Position numbers and translations under genes: made by a program. Below, piece by piece: positions 17,971 to 29,060 of a DNA stretch of 43,748 nt. The notes beneath the pieces are model-generated. The model worked only from the letters and a program-made list of their open reading frames with translations. It searched no databases and was not told where the DNA came from. The stretch is from Chitinophaga pinensis (GTDB taxonomy: Bacteria; Pseudomonadota; Gammaproteobacteria; Burkholderiales; SG8-41), in the NCBI GenBank assembly GCA_943329075.2, contig CALQCM020000037.1, positions 1 through 43,748 of the forward strand, written 5' to 3'. Numbering within the stretch: position 1 is the first letter of the stretch; each line of letters starts with the position of its first letter.

Positions 17971-18753
17971 ATGGGCGAGCGTTTCAAGAACCGTGTGGTC
18001 ATCGTCACCGGTGCGGGCACCGGCATCGGCGCGGCAACAGCGCGTCGATTTGCCGCAGAGGGCGCCGCCGTAGTGTGCGCCGATATCGACGAAGCCTCGG
18101 CACAAGCGGTCTGCGCTGAAATCGCGGCAGCCGGCGGCAAGGCCGCAGCCTGCTGTGTCGATATCCGCAAGCCGCCTGCAGTCGACGCAATGATTGCATT
18201 TACGCGGAGCCGCTACGGCCCATTAAACGCCATCGTCAACAACGCCGGCATGGGCGCACAAAAGGATTTTCTCGACACTCCGCTCGAGATGCTGCACGCG
18301 ATGCTCGAAATCAACGTCGTCGGCACTTTCATTTGCGCGCAGGCCGCCGCCCGCGAAATGGCCGCGCATGGCGGTGGCGCGATCATCAATTTTTCTTCGC
18401 ATTCCGGTTTTCTCGGCAGCAGCGGGCGTGCCGCCTATGCAGCATCAAAGAGCGGCATCATCGGCATGACGCGCGTGATGGCGGTCGATCTGGCCAAACA
18501 CAATATCCGCGTCAACGCGATTGCGCCCGGCCCGATCGACGTGCCGCGCAGCCGCAAGCAGCATGTCGATGAGCGTCGCGAAGCGTGGCAGCACGCGGTG
18601 CCGCTGGCTCGTTACGGCAAACCCGAAGAGGTGGCCGGGGTGGCGCTGTTTCTCGCCTCGGACGATGCGAGTTACGTCAATGGCCAGACCATTGCGGTCG
18701 ATGGCGGCTTTACCGCCGCGGGATTGCGCGTCAAAGACCTGCGCGTTCTTTGA
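17971..18753 (+). CDS. SDR-family NAD(P)-dependent oxidoreductase
   Basis: A classical short-chain dehydrogenase, 260 aa. Nucleotide binding is by TGAGTGIG (residues 13-20), with Asp in CADIDEA favouring NAD. NNAG, the catalytic Ser in NFSSHSG and the YAASK active site (Tyr156, Lys160) are all present, and PGPID follows. The ATG at 17971 is preceded by AAAGGA. Its position just after an acyl-CoA dehydrogenase suggests a hydroxyacyl or ring-alcohol oxidation, but this is context only. A -GG- C-terminal substrate loop (VDGGFTAAG) is typical. Confidence 0.94.
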   Translation: MGERFKNRVVIVTGAGTGIGAATARRFAAEGAAVVCADIDEASAQAVCAEIAAAGGKAAACCVDIRKPPAVDAMIAFTRSRYGPLNAIVNNAGMGAQKDFLDTPLEMLHAMLEINVVGTFICAQAAAREMAAHGGGAIINFSSHSGFLGSSGRAAYAASKSGIIGMTRVMAVDLAKHNIRVNAIAPGPIDVPRSRKQHVDERREAWQHAVPLARYGKPEEVAGVALFLASDDASYVNGQTIAVDGGFTAAGLRVKDLRVL

Positions 18754-18763
18754 ATCGATGGAT

Positions 18764-18817
18764 AGGGTGCGCAATGCGCACGCGTTACGGCAACGAATGG
18801 TGCGCGATGCGCACCCT
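18764..18817. repeat. Intergenic inverted repeat of the GTGCGCAATGCGCAC type
   Basis: Two palindromic units, GTGCGCAATGCGCAC at 18767 and GGTGCGCGATGCGCACC at 18799, are themselves enclosed in an outer inverted repeat AGGGTGCGC/GCGCACCCT. The structure occupies most of the gap between the convergent SDR and Bug receptor genes. It resembles the REP-like palindromes scattered through betaproteobacterial genomes and could fold into a cruciform-like 3' structure for both transcripts. Confidence 0.75.
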
Positions 18818-18837
18818 GCGACGAGCTGAAATGGGCG

Positions 18838-19812
18838 CTAGTTACTCGCGTTCATCCCCGAGACCTGCACGATCTTCGCATTGATCGCCATTTCCTTTTT
18901 CAGGAAGGCGGTGAATTCTTCCGGTGTGCTCGCCACGACGGTGGCGCCTTCGTTGACAAGGCGGTCGCGGATTTCCGGCAGACCGAGGATGCGCACGATT
19001 TCGCCGTGCAGTTTTGCGACTGACGCGCGCGGCGTAGCGCCTTGCACCAGCAGGCCATACCAGTTGGTCATCGCGTAACCGGGCACGCCGGCCTCGGCGA
19101 TGGACGGAATCTCCGGCAGCGCTGGAAAACGCTTCTCACTGGTGACGGCGAGCGCGCGCAAACGCCCGCCCCGGATATGCGGCACCGCCTGCAGGGCGTT
19201 CATGAAATAAATCGGGATCTGCCCGGCCAGCACGTCGATGGCGGCGGGTCCGGCGCCCTTGTAGGGGATATGCGCCATCTTGGTGCTCGTCATGAATTTG
19301 AACAACTCGGTGGCCAGGTGCGGCGGCGAACCGTTGCCCGAACTGCCATAGTTGACCTTGTCCGGGTTTGCTTTCAGAAATGCAATCAACTCCTTGAGCG
19401 ATTTCGGCGGGAACGACGGATGCAGGCAGACCACCAGCGGACTGGCCGCCAGTTGCGACACCGGGGCCAAGTCTTTCAGCGAATCGAAGGGCAGGTTCGG
19501 ATAAATCGCCGGGTTGACCGCAAAGCCGCTGGGCACGATCAGCAGGGCGTGGCCGTCGGCCGGCGATTTGGCGACACCCGCCGCACCAATGGTGCCGTTC
19601 GCGCCGCCGCGGTTGTCGACCACCACCGGCACGTTCCACGCCTCGTTGAGCTTTTGTGCGATGGCGCGGCCGAGAATGTCGGTGCCGCCGCCGGGCGGGA
19701 AGGGCACAACCATGCGCATCGGGCCGGCCGGGTAAGTCTGCGCCGCTGTGCCGGCCGCGAGCAGGCCGAGGCACATTAACAGCATTGTTGTCGCGAACAG
19801 GCGCGGCTTCAT
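18838..19812 (-). CDS. Bug/TctC-family periplasmic solute receptor
   Basis: The second orphan tricarboxylate-type receptor of the window, 324 aa, with a signal peptide ending near GTAAQ and the family stretch PFPPGGGTDILGRA. The central VNYGSSGNGSPPHLATELF and HIPYKGAGPAAIDVLAGQ segments are those that contact the ligand carboxylate in Bug structures. It is about as long as the first receptor but clearly diverged from it, so the two are probably not a recent duplication. It is divergent from the SET-domain gene across a 222-base gap. Ligand unknown; proximity to acyl-CoA dehydrogenase and SDR hints at an organic acid. Confidence 0.93.
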   Translation of the reverse strand: MKPRLFATTMLLMCLGLLAAGTAAQTYPAGPMRMVVPFPPGGGTDILGRAIAQKLNEAWNVPVVVDNRGGANGTIGAAGVAKSPADGHALLIVPSGFAVNPAIYPNLPFDSLKDLAPVSQLAASPLVVCLHPSFPPKSLKELIAFLKANPDKVNYGSSGNGSPPHLATELFKFMTSTKMAHIPYKGAGPAAIDVLAGQIPIYFMNALQAVPHIRGGRLRALAVTSEKRFPALPEIPSIAEAGVPGYAMTNWYGLLVQGATPRASVAKLHGEIVRILGLPEIRDRLVNEGATVVASTPEEFTAFLKKEMAINAKIVQVSGMNASN

Positions 19813-20034
19813 GGTTCACTTTCGGTTTGGCGCCATACACTTGCGCCAACTGTTTGATTGAAAATCGCCGTCACACCGGTGCCGGCGTTTGCGGAGCATG
19901 CCCGCTGCGATGTTATTGGAACCTTCATGGCGTTGCAATGCGCAGGCAGCCGGAAAAGCGGCCCGCTTACAGTTTCCTGCGTTTTCCGCTGCGCCGTTTG
20001 GTAAGATACGCCGCTTTCAAATTCCCCGTAAAAA

Positions 20035-20490
20035 ATGAACTCCGAAAAACCCACAAGCAGGCGCCGTATTGCCGTTCGCCGTTCCGGCATCCACGGCAAA
20101 GGCGTATTTGCGAACACTTTTGTCCCGGCCGGCAGCCGGCTTATCGAGTACAAGGGCGAGCGCATCAGCGACGAGGACTGTTATGCCGAAGACGGCGCAT
20201 CGACGCACACCTTCCTTTACATGATGGACAACAACGAAATCATCGACGGCGGCCGTAACGGCAATGACGCGCGCTGGATCAACCACAGTTGCGATCCGAA
20301 CTGCGAGGCGGTCGAGGAAAATGGCCGCGTTTTCATGGATGCGGTGCGTCCGATTGAGCCCGGTGACGAAGTCACCATCGATTACAGCCTCTATCTCGAG
20401 GCGCGTTACACGGCGGCATTGAAGCGCGAATACGCCTGCGTCTGCGGCACCGTGCAGTGCCGTGGTACGATGCTCGCCAGCAAACGGTAA
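20035..20490 (+). CDS. SET-domain protein (lysine methyltransferase-like)
   Basis: A stand-alone SET domain of 151 aa. The SAM-binding GKGVFA motif (about residues 22-27), RWINHSCDPNCE (NHSC at about 83-86), the IDYSL strand carrying the catalytic-pocket Tyr, and a Cys-containing post-SET tail (YACVCGTVQCRG) are all visible. This is essentially the eukaryotic catalytic core without regulatory domains. Bacterial SET proteins are known, but substrates are mostly unknown. The gene ends 42 bases before parE and is very likely co-transcribed with the topoisomerase IV genes. No histone-like protein gene is adjacent. Confidence 0.92.
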   Translation: MNSEKPTSRRRIAVRRSGIHGKGVFANTFVPAGSRLIEYKGERISDEDCYAEDGASTHTFLYMMDNNEIIDGGRNGNDARWINHSCDPNCEAVEENGRVFMDAVRPIEPGDEVTIDYSLYLEARYTAALKREYACVCGTVQCRGTMLASKR

Positions 20491-20532
20491 AAGACTTTAA
20501 TCGCAGTTTTAGCAGGACCAAACTCCGACACC

Positions 20533-22499
20533 ATGGCAACCAAGAAATACGACGAATCATCGGTCACCAAGCTGCGCGGCATCGAGCCGGTGCAGCGTCT
20601 GCCGGGCATGTATACCCGCACGACCGACCCGACGCACATCATCCAGGAGGCGATCGACAATGCCGCCGACGAGGCCTTCGGCGGCCACGCCACGCGCATC
20701 GACGTGACGATGCACCGCGACGGTTCGGTCAGTGTTGCCGACAACGGACGCGGCATTCCGGTCGGCATGCATCCGCAGGAAAAAGTGCCCACCGTGCAAC
20801 TGGTCTTCACCGAACTGCACGCGGGCGCAAAATTTTCAAAGACCGAGGCCGACGCCGCCTATAAATTCTCCGGCGGCCTGCATGGTGTCGGCGTGTCGGT
20901 GACCAATGCACTGTCGACCCGCCTCGAAGTGGAAGTGCGCCGCGAGGGCGGCGTGCACAAGATGGCTTTCGCCGACGGTGTCGTCGCCGAGAAACTCAAA
21001 CGCACCGGTTCGACGCCGAAAAACGAAAATGGCACGCTGCTGCGCATCTGGCCAAACAAAAAATATTTCGACAGCGGCAAGGTGTCGATGCCGGAACTCG
21101 AACGCATTGTGCGTTCCAAGGCAGTCCTGCTGCCCGGGGTGGCAGTGACGCTGAATATCGAAGGCGCGCGCGAAGGCCAGGAAACGGTTTCGCGCACCTG
21201 GAGCTATCCCGAGGGCATGAAGGGCTATCTCAAGGACCTGCTTGGCGATGCCGAACCGGTGGCGCCGATTTTCGACGGCGAAAAATACGTACAGGAAGAA
21301 AATGGTTTTGCCGTCGGTGAGGGCGCCGGCTGGGCCTTTGCGCTGGTGGATGAAGTGAAGGGTTTCGGCGAGTCATACGCCAACCTGATTCCGACGCCGG
21401 CCGGCGGCACGCACGAAGCGGGTTTGCGCGACGGCCTCTTCGAAGCGATCAAGGCCTTCGCCGAACACCACAACATGATGCCGCGCGGCATCAAGCTGCA
21501 GTCCGATGACGTGTGGTCGCGCACGGTGTATTTTCTCTCGGCTAAAGTGCTCGAGCCGCAGTTCCACGGCCAGACCAAAGAGAAGCTCTCCAACCGCGAT
21601 GCGGTCAAGCTGGTGTCGAGCATGGTGCGCGATCCGTTTGAATTGTGGCTCAACAGCCACGTCGATTACGGCCGCAAGATCGCCGAACTGGTGATCAAGC
21701 AGGCCGTCGAACGCAGCCGCGCGGTGACCAAAGTGGAGCGCAAAAAATCCTCCAGCGTGGTGATGCTGCCGGAGAAACTCACCGATTGTGAATCGAGCAG
21801 CATCAGCGACAACGAATTGTTTCTGGTCGAGGGCGATTCGGCCGGCGGTTCGGCCAAGCAGGCGCGTGACAAGCGCTTTCAGGCAATCTACAAAATGCGC
21901 GGCAAAGCCCTGAACTCGTGGGAGGTCAAACGCGACCTGTTGTTTTCGAACGCCGAGATCCACGACATCGCGGTGGCGATCGGCGTTGATCCGCACGGCG
22001 ACGAAGACAGCCCCGATCTCTCCGGTCTGCGCTACGGCAAGATTGCCTCGATGACTGACGCCGACGTCGACGGCGCGCACATCGCGGTGCTGCTGCTGAC
22101 GCTGTTCTACCGGCATTTCCCCAAGCTGATCGAAGGCGGCCATATCTACGTCGCCTGTCCGCCGCTCTACAAACTGGGCATTCCGGCGCACGGCAAACGT
22201 CCGGCGAAAAACATTTACGCGATCGACGACGACGAGTTGAAATCGCTGCGCGAGCGCGCCATCGACGAAGGCGTCAAAGCCGAATCGATGCAGACGCAGC
22301 GCTTCAAAGGCCTGGGTGAAATGAACCCGGGGCAGTTGTGGGAAACCACGCTGTGCCCGGATACGCGTCGTCTGCTGCAGGTGCGCATCGATGACCGCCA
22401 AAAGACTTTTGAATTGTTCAATATGCTGATGTCGAAAAAAGAATCGGAGCGCCGCTGCACCTGGATGGAAGAAAACGGCGACCAGGTCGAGGCGGATGT

Positions 22500-22503
<4 letters not shown>
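20533..22503 (+). CDS. parE: DNA topoisomerase IV subunit B
   Basis: ATPase subunit of the decatenase that separates replicated chromosomes. A 656-aa protein with the GHKL motifs [20 protein letters not shown] and [15 protein letters not shown], the TOPRIM Glu and Asp residues in [13 protein letters not shown] and [11 protein letters not shown], and a normal C-terminal [11 protein letters not shown]. It is shorter than GyrB and lacks the large proteobacterial GyrB insert, and the subunit partner follows immediately: the stop overlaps the parC start (ATGA). Assignment is firm. Confidence 0.98.
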
Positions 22504-24878
<2,375 letters not shown>

Positions 24879-24990
24879 CGTTCGCGAATTAAAGTCGACA
24901 GCTATGGTTCGGTTCCAGCGGGATCAGGGGGTTCTTAAATCCCGTCTTGATTGAGCCGAGCAGCGCGTATGAGCGCGTTTGTTGGGATAA

Positions 24991-25683
24991 TCAGTTGCCG
25001 TCGATGATGGATTGGATTTTCTGAATCAGTGGTTCAAGGCGAGCTTGACTGGCCGGGTCTGGTGGTAAGTGACCGGGCAGTGCGTCGCGAAATCCCGTTA
25101 TCCCCATCAAGTTCGAAAATTCCGATTTCAAGTGGGAGCGAACGCTTTCATCTGAACTGGCGATCTCTCCCAAGAGTTCCGGCCGGCCATCGATTACGGA
25201 AACAATGTCTTCCAGGTCCGCGCTGCCAAGGTAATCGCCCTTGCCGCGACCATAAAATGCTTCAATCTTGGTTGCCAGGAACAACGGGGCTGTTATTGCT
25301 CGAATCGTATATCGATTGTCCAGGGTAACTGTTGTTGCTGTAGTGATTACCATTGGATACCACTTATTGCTAAACCCAAGTATTTTTTCATCAATGGGCA
25401 TGACATCCAGTGTTAGCGTGTCCAACACCCACCGGCACACGGGAGCGCCCTCCGAAGTGTCTTCACTAAAGCCTAAAGCGCGCAGACGCTTTGAAAACGC
25501 GTGATAGTCGACCAGTGAGCCGGCCTCGATGATGGCGTCTACGTCACTGGTGGTTTTGACCGGTCCGGCGGCAGTGTCTGTTATGTGCAGGCCGGTTGTG
25601 CAACCTCCCAAAAAGACCATTTCATTGAGTAATGGTTCAAGCCGAGCGGCTGCGTAGCACAGCAATGCAAGATTTGGATTCAA
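24991..25683 (-). CDS. Nucleotidyltransferase-fold protein, AbiEii/toxin-like
   Basis: A 230-aa protein with a polymerase-beta-type nucleotidyltransferase core: FLGGCTTG (residues 24-31), Asp47-Val-Asp49 in TSDVDAIIE, and the third acidic residue Asp93 in LTLDVMPID. The C-terminal KIEAFYGRGKGDYLGSADL region matches the helical part of AbiEii-type proteins, in which Asp residues sit after RGK. It starts with a rare TTG that overlaps the TGA stop of the winged-helix gene (TTGA), so it is translated from the same message and at a lower rate. This is the usual toxin-second arrangement of AbiE-like pairs. A toxin role is inferred from context and fold, not shown. Confidence 0.75.
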   Translation of the reverse strand: MNPNLALLCYAAARLEPLLNEMVFLGGCTTGLHITDTAAGPVKTTSDVDAIIEAGSLVDYHAFSKRLRALGFSEDTSEGAPVCRWVLDTLTLDVMPIDEKILGFSNKWYPMVITTATTVTLDNRYTIRAITAPLFLATKIEAFYGRGKGDYLGSADLEDIVSVIDGRPELLGEIASSDESVRSHLKSEFSNLMGITGFRDALPGHLPPDPASQARLEPLIQKIQSIIDGN

Positions 25684-26204
25684 GATTTACCCGCAGGTAC
25701 AAGTCGCGCACGTAATTCCTTTGCGGCGAGGTCTTTTTCGCGCGCACGTCCCCCGCGTATCGCGTCAACCAAAGCAAGCAGCTCGTAGAGATTTTCGTCT
25801 TTGCGTGCGGCGTTCGGTGCCGACTTGTATAGCGGCGAAAATTCTATGCCACGCACTGATCCTTCCGGATGTGGCCAGACGGGTGGAAGTTCGTTCGACT
25901 CGACGAATAAATCTTTAAGTGGTGGTGCGGCCCACGCCGTGGGAATTCCTCGCACGGGCCCACCCCGCTTGGGCGCGAATACGAATTTGATTCCGTGAAT
26001 CAGGAATTCTTCCAGGGCTTGTCTAACCGGCTGAAACCCGGATGAGGTCTTCGTTGCCAAGCCGGCAGCCACCGCGCGTTTTACGGCGGCATGGATTTCC
26101 GATGGGCTAATTTCCAGTTCCAGTGCCAAACGTGGATAAGACCACGGCGCGCCCGGATCCGAGGCTAGCTTCAATAACACGACGATGTCTTGGGCTTTGA
26201 GCAT
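25680..26204 (-). CDS. Winged-helix protein, putative antitoxin/regulator of the nucleotidyltransferase
   Basis: A 174-aa protein with an N-terminal winged helix: LKLASDPGAPWSYPRLALEL and ISPSEIHAAVKRAVAAGL form helix-turn-helix, followed by the wing. The rest is Pro-rich and ends in a charged helix (ENLYELLALVDAIRGGRARE). The gene precedes and overlaps the nucleotidyltransferase gene. Just upstream (26220-26241) is a 22-bp palindrome suitable for a dimeric DNA-binding protein, so autoregulation is likely. This matches AbiEi-like antitoxins in organisation, although I cannot see the AbiEi C-terminal domain. Confidence 0.72.
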   Translation of the reverse strand: MLKAQDIVVLLKLASDPGAPWSYPRLALELEISPSEIHAAVKRAVAAGLATKTSSGFQPVRQALEEFLIHGIKFVFAPKRGGPVRGIPTAWAAPPLKDLFVESNELPPVWPHPEGSVRGIEFSPLYKSAPNAARKDENLYELLALVDAIRGGRAREKDLAAKELRARLVPAGKS

Positions 26205-26219
26205 GATGTCCGTATTCTA

Positions 26220-26241
26220 TTCGCGATTCGCGAATTGCGAA
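26220..26241. promoter_or_regulatory. 22-bp palindromic operator candidate
   Basis: TTCGCGATTCGCGAATTGCGAA is palindromic except for one mismatched base pair, and its centre ATTCGCGAAT is a perfect palindrome. It begins 16 bases upstream of the winged-helix start codon, where a repressor would block transcription. The same half-site TTCGCGA is visible twice. Function is inferred from position and symmetry. Confidence 0.6.
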
Positions 26242-26375
26242 ATACGTTGTTAACTCAGAGCATAACTTGGGTTAGGGCAACGGCATGAGATGTGCTGACT
26301 TCAAGGGTAACCCGGGCCACATTATTCATCATTAATTCAAATACTTGTGATATAGAGACCCAAGGGTCGCGGCAA

Positions 26376-26709
26376 CCTCCATTCGCCGACGATCTGCCGT
26401 ATTGGGTGACCGCCGCCGGCGAACCGCATCGGGTCGTGCCGTATACGCGGGAAGCCAACGACATACATTTTTGCAACCGTGCATGGATTCAATTCCGACG
26501 AGCAGTTCTTCAACTATCTGCGCGACAGCATCGACGTGCTCTACGCCGAGGGCGCGACTGCGCCGAAGATGATATCGGTCGGTTTGCACTGCAGGATCGC
26601 CGGCCGCACCGGCCGCTTCGCCGCCTTGCAGCGTTTTCTCGACCACATGCTGAAGCGCGACGAGGTGTGGATCTGCCGGCGCGTCGATATTGCGCAGTGG
26701 CCGACGTGA
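26376..26709 (+). pseudogene. Remnant of a polysaccharide deacetylase / PuuE-like allantoinase
   Basis: Two pieces in different frames together read like the C-terminal third of a PuuE-type deacetylase. The first, about 26382-26470, gives FADDLPYWVTAAGEPHRVVP and then YTREANDIHF. The second, 26479-26709, gives GFNSDEQFFNYLRDSIDVLY, PKMISVGLHCRIAGRTGRF and VWICRRVDIAQW. The frame changes near 26470-26480, so the gene is broken as well as lacking its N-terminal two thirds. It is a decayed fragment probably carried in by earlier recombination at this site. Confidence 0.75.
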
Positions 26710-26855
26710 GGGAAGTGCTAGACCACAGCATCATCCGTATGACAGAGCGTTACGTGCATCTGGCGCCGGAAAATACGAGGCGCGCACGGGATCCATTTAA
26801 CGATGTACACAAATGGTTACTCCGGCGAATCAGAAAAAATCCGAAGTTGCTGTAA
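26697..26855 (+). pseudogene. C-terminal remnant of a tyrosine integrase
   Basis: The reading VREVLDHSIIRMTERYVHLA matches the last catalytic block of phage-type integrases (LGHSSIxMTxRYxHL), with the His and the nucleophilic Tyr present but Gly changed to Asp. Everything upstream of it is missing: the frame runs straight out of the deacetylase fragment. The stop TAA is 14 bases before the tRNA-Val-like repeat at 26870, the usual place for an integrase next to its attachment site. It therefore looks like the scar of an older element at the same target. Confidence 0.65.
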
Positions 26856-26869
26856 CGGCTTGGAATAAT

Positions 26870-26897
26870 TGGTGGGCGGTACTGGGATCGAACCAGT
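26870..26897. repeat. Left attachment site (28-bp repeat of the tRNA-Val 3' end)
   Basis: The 28 bases from 26870 are identical to 32140-32167, which encode the CCA, acceptor and T-arm of tRNA-Val on the minus strand. The integrase gene starts its 3' end 136 bases to the right. The sequence after the repeat, ACCGCTAAG, also resembles the D-arm part of the tRNA (ACCGCTGAG), as if a tRNA copy had lost its anticodon arm. Confidence 0.85.
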
Positions 26898-26944
26898 ACC
26901 GCTAAGCCGGGGAACCTTTATTCATGCGGGTTTCAGGGGATTGA

Positions 26945-26976
26945 TGTCTAATAGAATGGGTGGTGTCTAATAGAAT
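26945..26976. repeat. Left-end direct repeats, candidate integrase arm sites
   Basis: TGTCTAATAGAAT occurs at 26945-26957 and again at 26964-26976, 19 bases apart (about two helical turns). The same core, TGTCTAATA, recurs near the other end of the element at 32026 and, inverted, at 32091. Position and spacing suit arm-type binding sites of a tyrosine integrase. This is inference. Confidence 0.6.
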
Positions 26977-27033
26977 TATGGGTAGTAACGCCAATGGCAC
27001 ACCGTTGGTTCGGTTGCAAACTACGGGATCCAA

Positions 27034-28089
27034 TCAGCTTGTGGGTTGGATTCGCTGGGGTTTCAAGCGGTAAGACTTCTCGGTTGTGCGTTTGTCGGCG
27101 TGACCCATTAGCTGTTGCGCCCGTTCGATATTTTCGGCTTCTGATCCGACCTTCCAGCGGAAAGCGTGGTCACTGATCTTTGCTGTGATCTTGGTTTCGC
27201 GCCGTAGGCGTGCGGCAAACTTCTGCCACATATTGTTCCAGTTGCCGGCGGTACCGTCAGGCTCGACAAACCCGATGCCGAAGCGATTGCAAAACAGGAA
27301 TGACGATAGTGCGGGGCGAGTCGCAATAGCTGAATCCACTGCTTCGCGTAGCTTGGGTGACCAATCGTAAATTACGCTCTTGCCGGTTGTCTTCTTGGTC
27401 TTGCTGATGGTGAAATGAAGGCCATCCTCTTTTATTTGGCTCATAGTCATCAAAAGCAAATCGCGCTGGCGCAATCCTGTTAAAAGTTTGAGTGTGATGT
27501 AGGCTTGGATCATCCTAACGCTGCCTTTCTTCCGGCGCGGGTTTAAGCTCATGATTTCCGCAACTTCCCAATCTTCGATCAGATGCTTTTCGTTGTTGGG
27601 TTTGTCGACGCCCTCGATGCGAATTTGGCCCTTGAATGGGTGCGTCTTGATTAGTCCCCACTGGACGGCCTTTGTGAAGGCGTGGCTAAGTAACTCAATC
27701 TCACGCTTAGCCGCCGTCTTCGCCCTACGTTTGTCGATATATTGGTAGATGTGCTGTGGCTCCAGATCGCCCAAGGCTACTTTGCCGAATACCTCGGTAA
27801 GTGGCGCGATGTAGCCGCGATTATTAGTTTGCGTTTTCGGAGCTTTGTTCGGAATGACTTCGATAGCGTAGCGACTCAACAAATCCCCAATGTTAGTCAG
27901 GGTTTCTGGCGCGGCAATACGCACAGACCAAATTTGGTAGGCTTCTGGCAGTAACTTACCCAGCGGAAACCACGATCGTCCATCCCATTGGTGACGTTGT
28001 TCAGGCTTCGGAACGTAAAAGTAGGAGCTGTGTTTGAACACCCAACGCTGTGGCAGCTTCCGGTTCTCTGCATTTCGCTTTTTTGGCAT
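27034..28089 (-). CDS. Tyrosine-type site-specific integrase
   Basis: Catalyses integration and excision of the element at tRNA-Val. The 351-aa protein has an N-terminal arm-binding region, a SAM-like core-binding domain (about 65-150) and a complete catalytic domain: Arg207 (TGLRQRD), a Lys near 230 in the beta-hairpin (ISKTKKTTGK), His308-x-x-Arg311 (DHAFRW), His330 (LMGHADK) and nucleophile Tyr340 (TTEKSYR). All are intact, so the enzyme is probably active. Its ATG directly follows the TAG of the DUF4224 gene (no gap), and its 3' end faces the left attachment site. Confidence 0.96.
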   Translation of the reverse strand: MPKKRNAENRKLPQRWVFKHSSYFYVPKPEQRHQWDGRSWFPLGKLLPEAYQIWSVRIAAPETLTNIGDLLSRYAIEVIPNKAPKTQTNNRGYIAPLTEVFGKVALGDLEPQHIYQYIDKRRAKTAAKREIELLSHAFTKAVQWGLIKTHPFKGQIRIEGVDKPNNEKHLIEDWEVAEIMSLNPRRKKGSVRMIQAYITLKLLTGLRQRDLLLMTMSQIKEDGLHFTISKTKKTTGKSVIYDWSPKLREAVDSAIATRPALSSFLFCNRFGIGFVEPDGTAGNWNNMWQKFAARLRRETKITAKISDHAFRWKVGSEAENIERAQQLMGHADKRTTEKSYRLKPQRIQPTS

Positions 28090-28302
28090 CTACATGACCT
28101 TTGAAAAATCTGGTTTCGTCTTGCGCTTTTCCATCGATCGTAAAGGTAAGCCCATGACGACTTCAACGTGGGCGCGAAGCACCATAGGAATCCCATCCGG
28201 ACGAACACTGTACTGGATTCTCATATGATTGAGGGCGCGGATTTGGGCATCTGCGCGAGTTAGACCAGTGAGTTCCTTCAATTCCTGACGCTTTAGGAAC
28301 AC
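28090..28302 (-). CDS. Small DUF4224-type protein, excisionase candidate
   Basis: A basic 70-aa protein with LKRQELKELTGLTRADAQIR followed by ALNHMRIQYSVRPDGIPMVL. This matches DUF4224 proteins, short winged-helix-like products very often found directly upstream of phage integrases and thought to act as excisionase or directionality factors. It starts with GTG two bases after the stop of the upstream gene and ends directly against the integrase ATG. The excisionase role is inference from location. Confidence 0.8.
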   Translation of the reverse strand: MFLKRQELKELTGLTRADAQIRALNHMRIQYSVRPDGIPMVLRAHVEVVMGLPLRSMEKRKTKPDFSKVM

Positions 28303-28304
28303 GA

Positions 28305-29060
28305 TTACACGTTTTCTATTGGCTTCATAAGACCTGCGCCACGCAGCTCTAACGGAGGCTGGTGCGATTCTTCAGCCGCTTTGATACCTGTGGGTATCCC
28401 CAAAGGTTTCTCCCCTGCAGAGGCTCGTTTCGGCACAGGGATGCCTAGGCGTCGCCGCACCTTGCAGATGCGCTGCTGGAGACGAAGCCGCGTTAGAGTT
28501 TTCGATTTATTAGCGCCTCGGCGGGGAACGTAGTCGAGAACAAACGGTTCCTCGGGGTCATGAAACAGGGGGTGCGCTTTGGCGATTTCGGCCAAATGCT
28601 GCTCCAGTACAAGGTTTGATGAGTCTGGGTTGCTTTGGAGGTGCCGGCTGATCATGTCCGTCAGGGCATCTGCACCATGCACCCCTTTTCTGCGTCTGGC
28701 CTGGTTCAGGCTCTCCCGAACAAGGGTTACGGCCTTGGTGGCCGCGATGGCGTCGCCGGATGCCACAGCCTTGATCGCCACGACTGCGAGTAGACGAGGA
28801 AGTGCTTTGTGGCGCCGGCCTGTCGCAGCGAGATCGATCTGCTCAACTTGATTAATCAGTGTGGCAAATTCCGGTGATTCCTTGTGCTGGCCGATCCAAA
28901 CCAAAGCATCGCTGGCCTGCACTGGATATACCGTCTCACGGCCAGCGACATTGCCGCGTAGGCGGAGCCAGACTGAATCAATTTGCTCGGTGGGCCAGCC
29001 GTTAAGGATGCGGCGGGCATCTGAATTCAGTTCCCTCATGAACTCTGATTCGGCACTCAC
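28305..29060 (-). CDS. Element-encoded protein of unknown function
   Basis: I do not recognise this 251-aa protein. The N-terminal half is helical (MRELNSDARRILNGW and a run of Ala/Leu-rich helices), and the C-terminal half is strongly basic with TLTRLRLQQRICKVRRRLGI, which suggests nucleic-acid contact. It starts at GTG 29060, overlapping the stop of the upstream replication-like gene by GTGA; an in-frame ATG at 29039 is an alternative. It is in the same operon as the integrase, so a role in replication, excision or control of the element is likely. Confidence 0.7.
   Translation of the reverse strand: MSAESEFMRELNSDARRILNGWPTEQIDSVWLRLRGNVAGRETVYPVQASDALVWIGQHKESPEFATLINQVEQIDLAATGRRHKALPRLLAVVAIKAVASGDAIAATKAVTLVRESLNQARRRKGVHGADALTDMISRHLQSNPDSSNLVLEQHLAEIAKAHPLFHDPEEPFVLDYVPRRGANKSKTLTRLRLQQRICKVRRRLGIPVPKRASAGEKPLGIPTGIKAAEESHQPPLELRGAGLMKPIENV

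Noticed and set aside
26292..26855. A single 187-codon gene
   Set aside because: The frame joins unrelated parts (a deacetylase piece, an out-of-frame stretch and an integrase tail); treated as two remnants.
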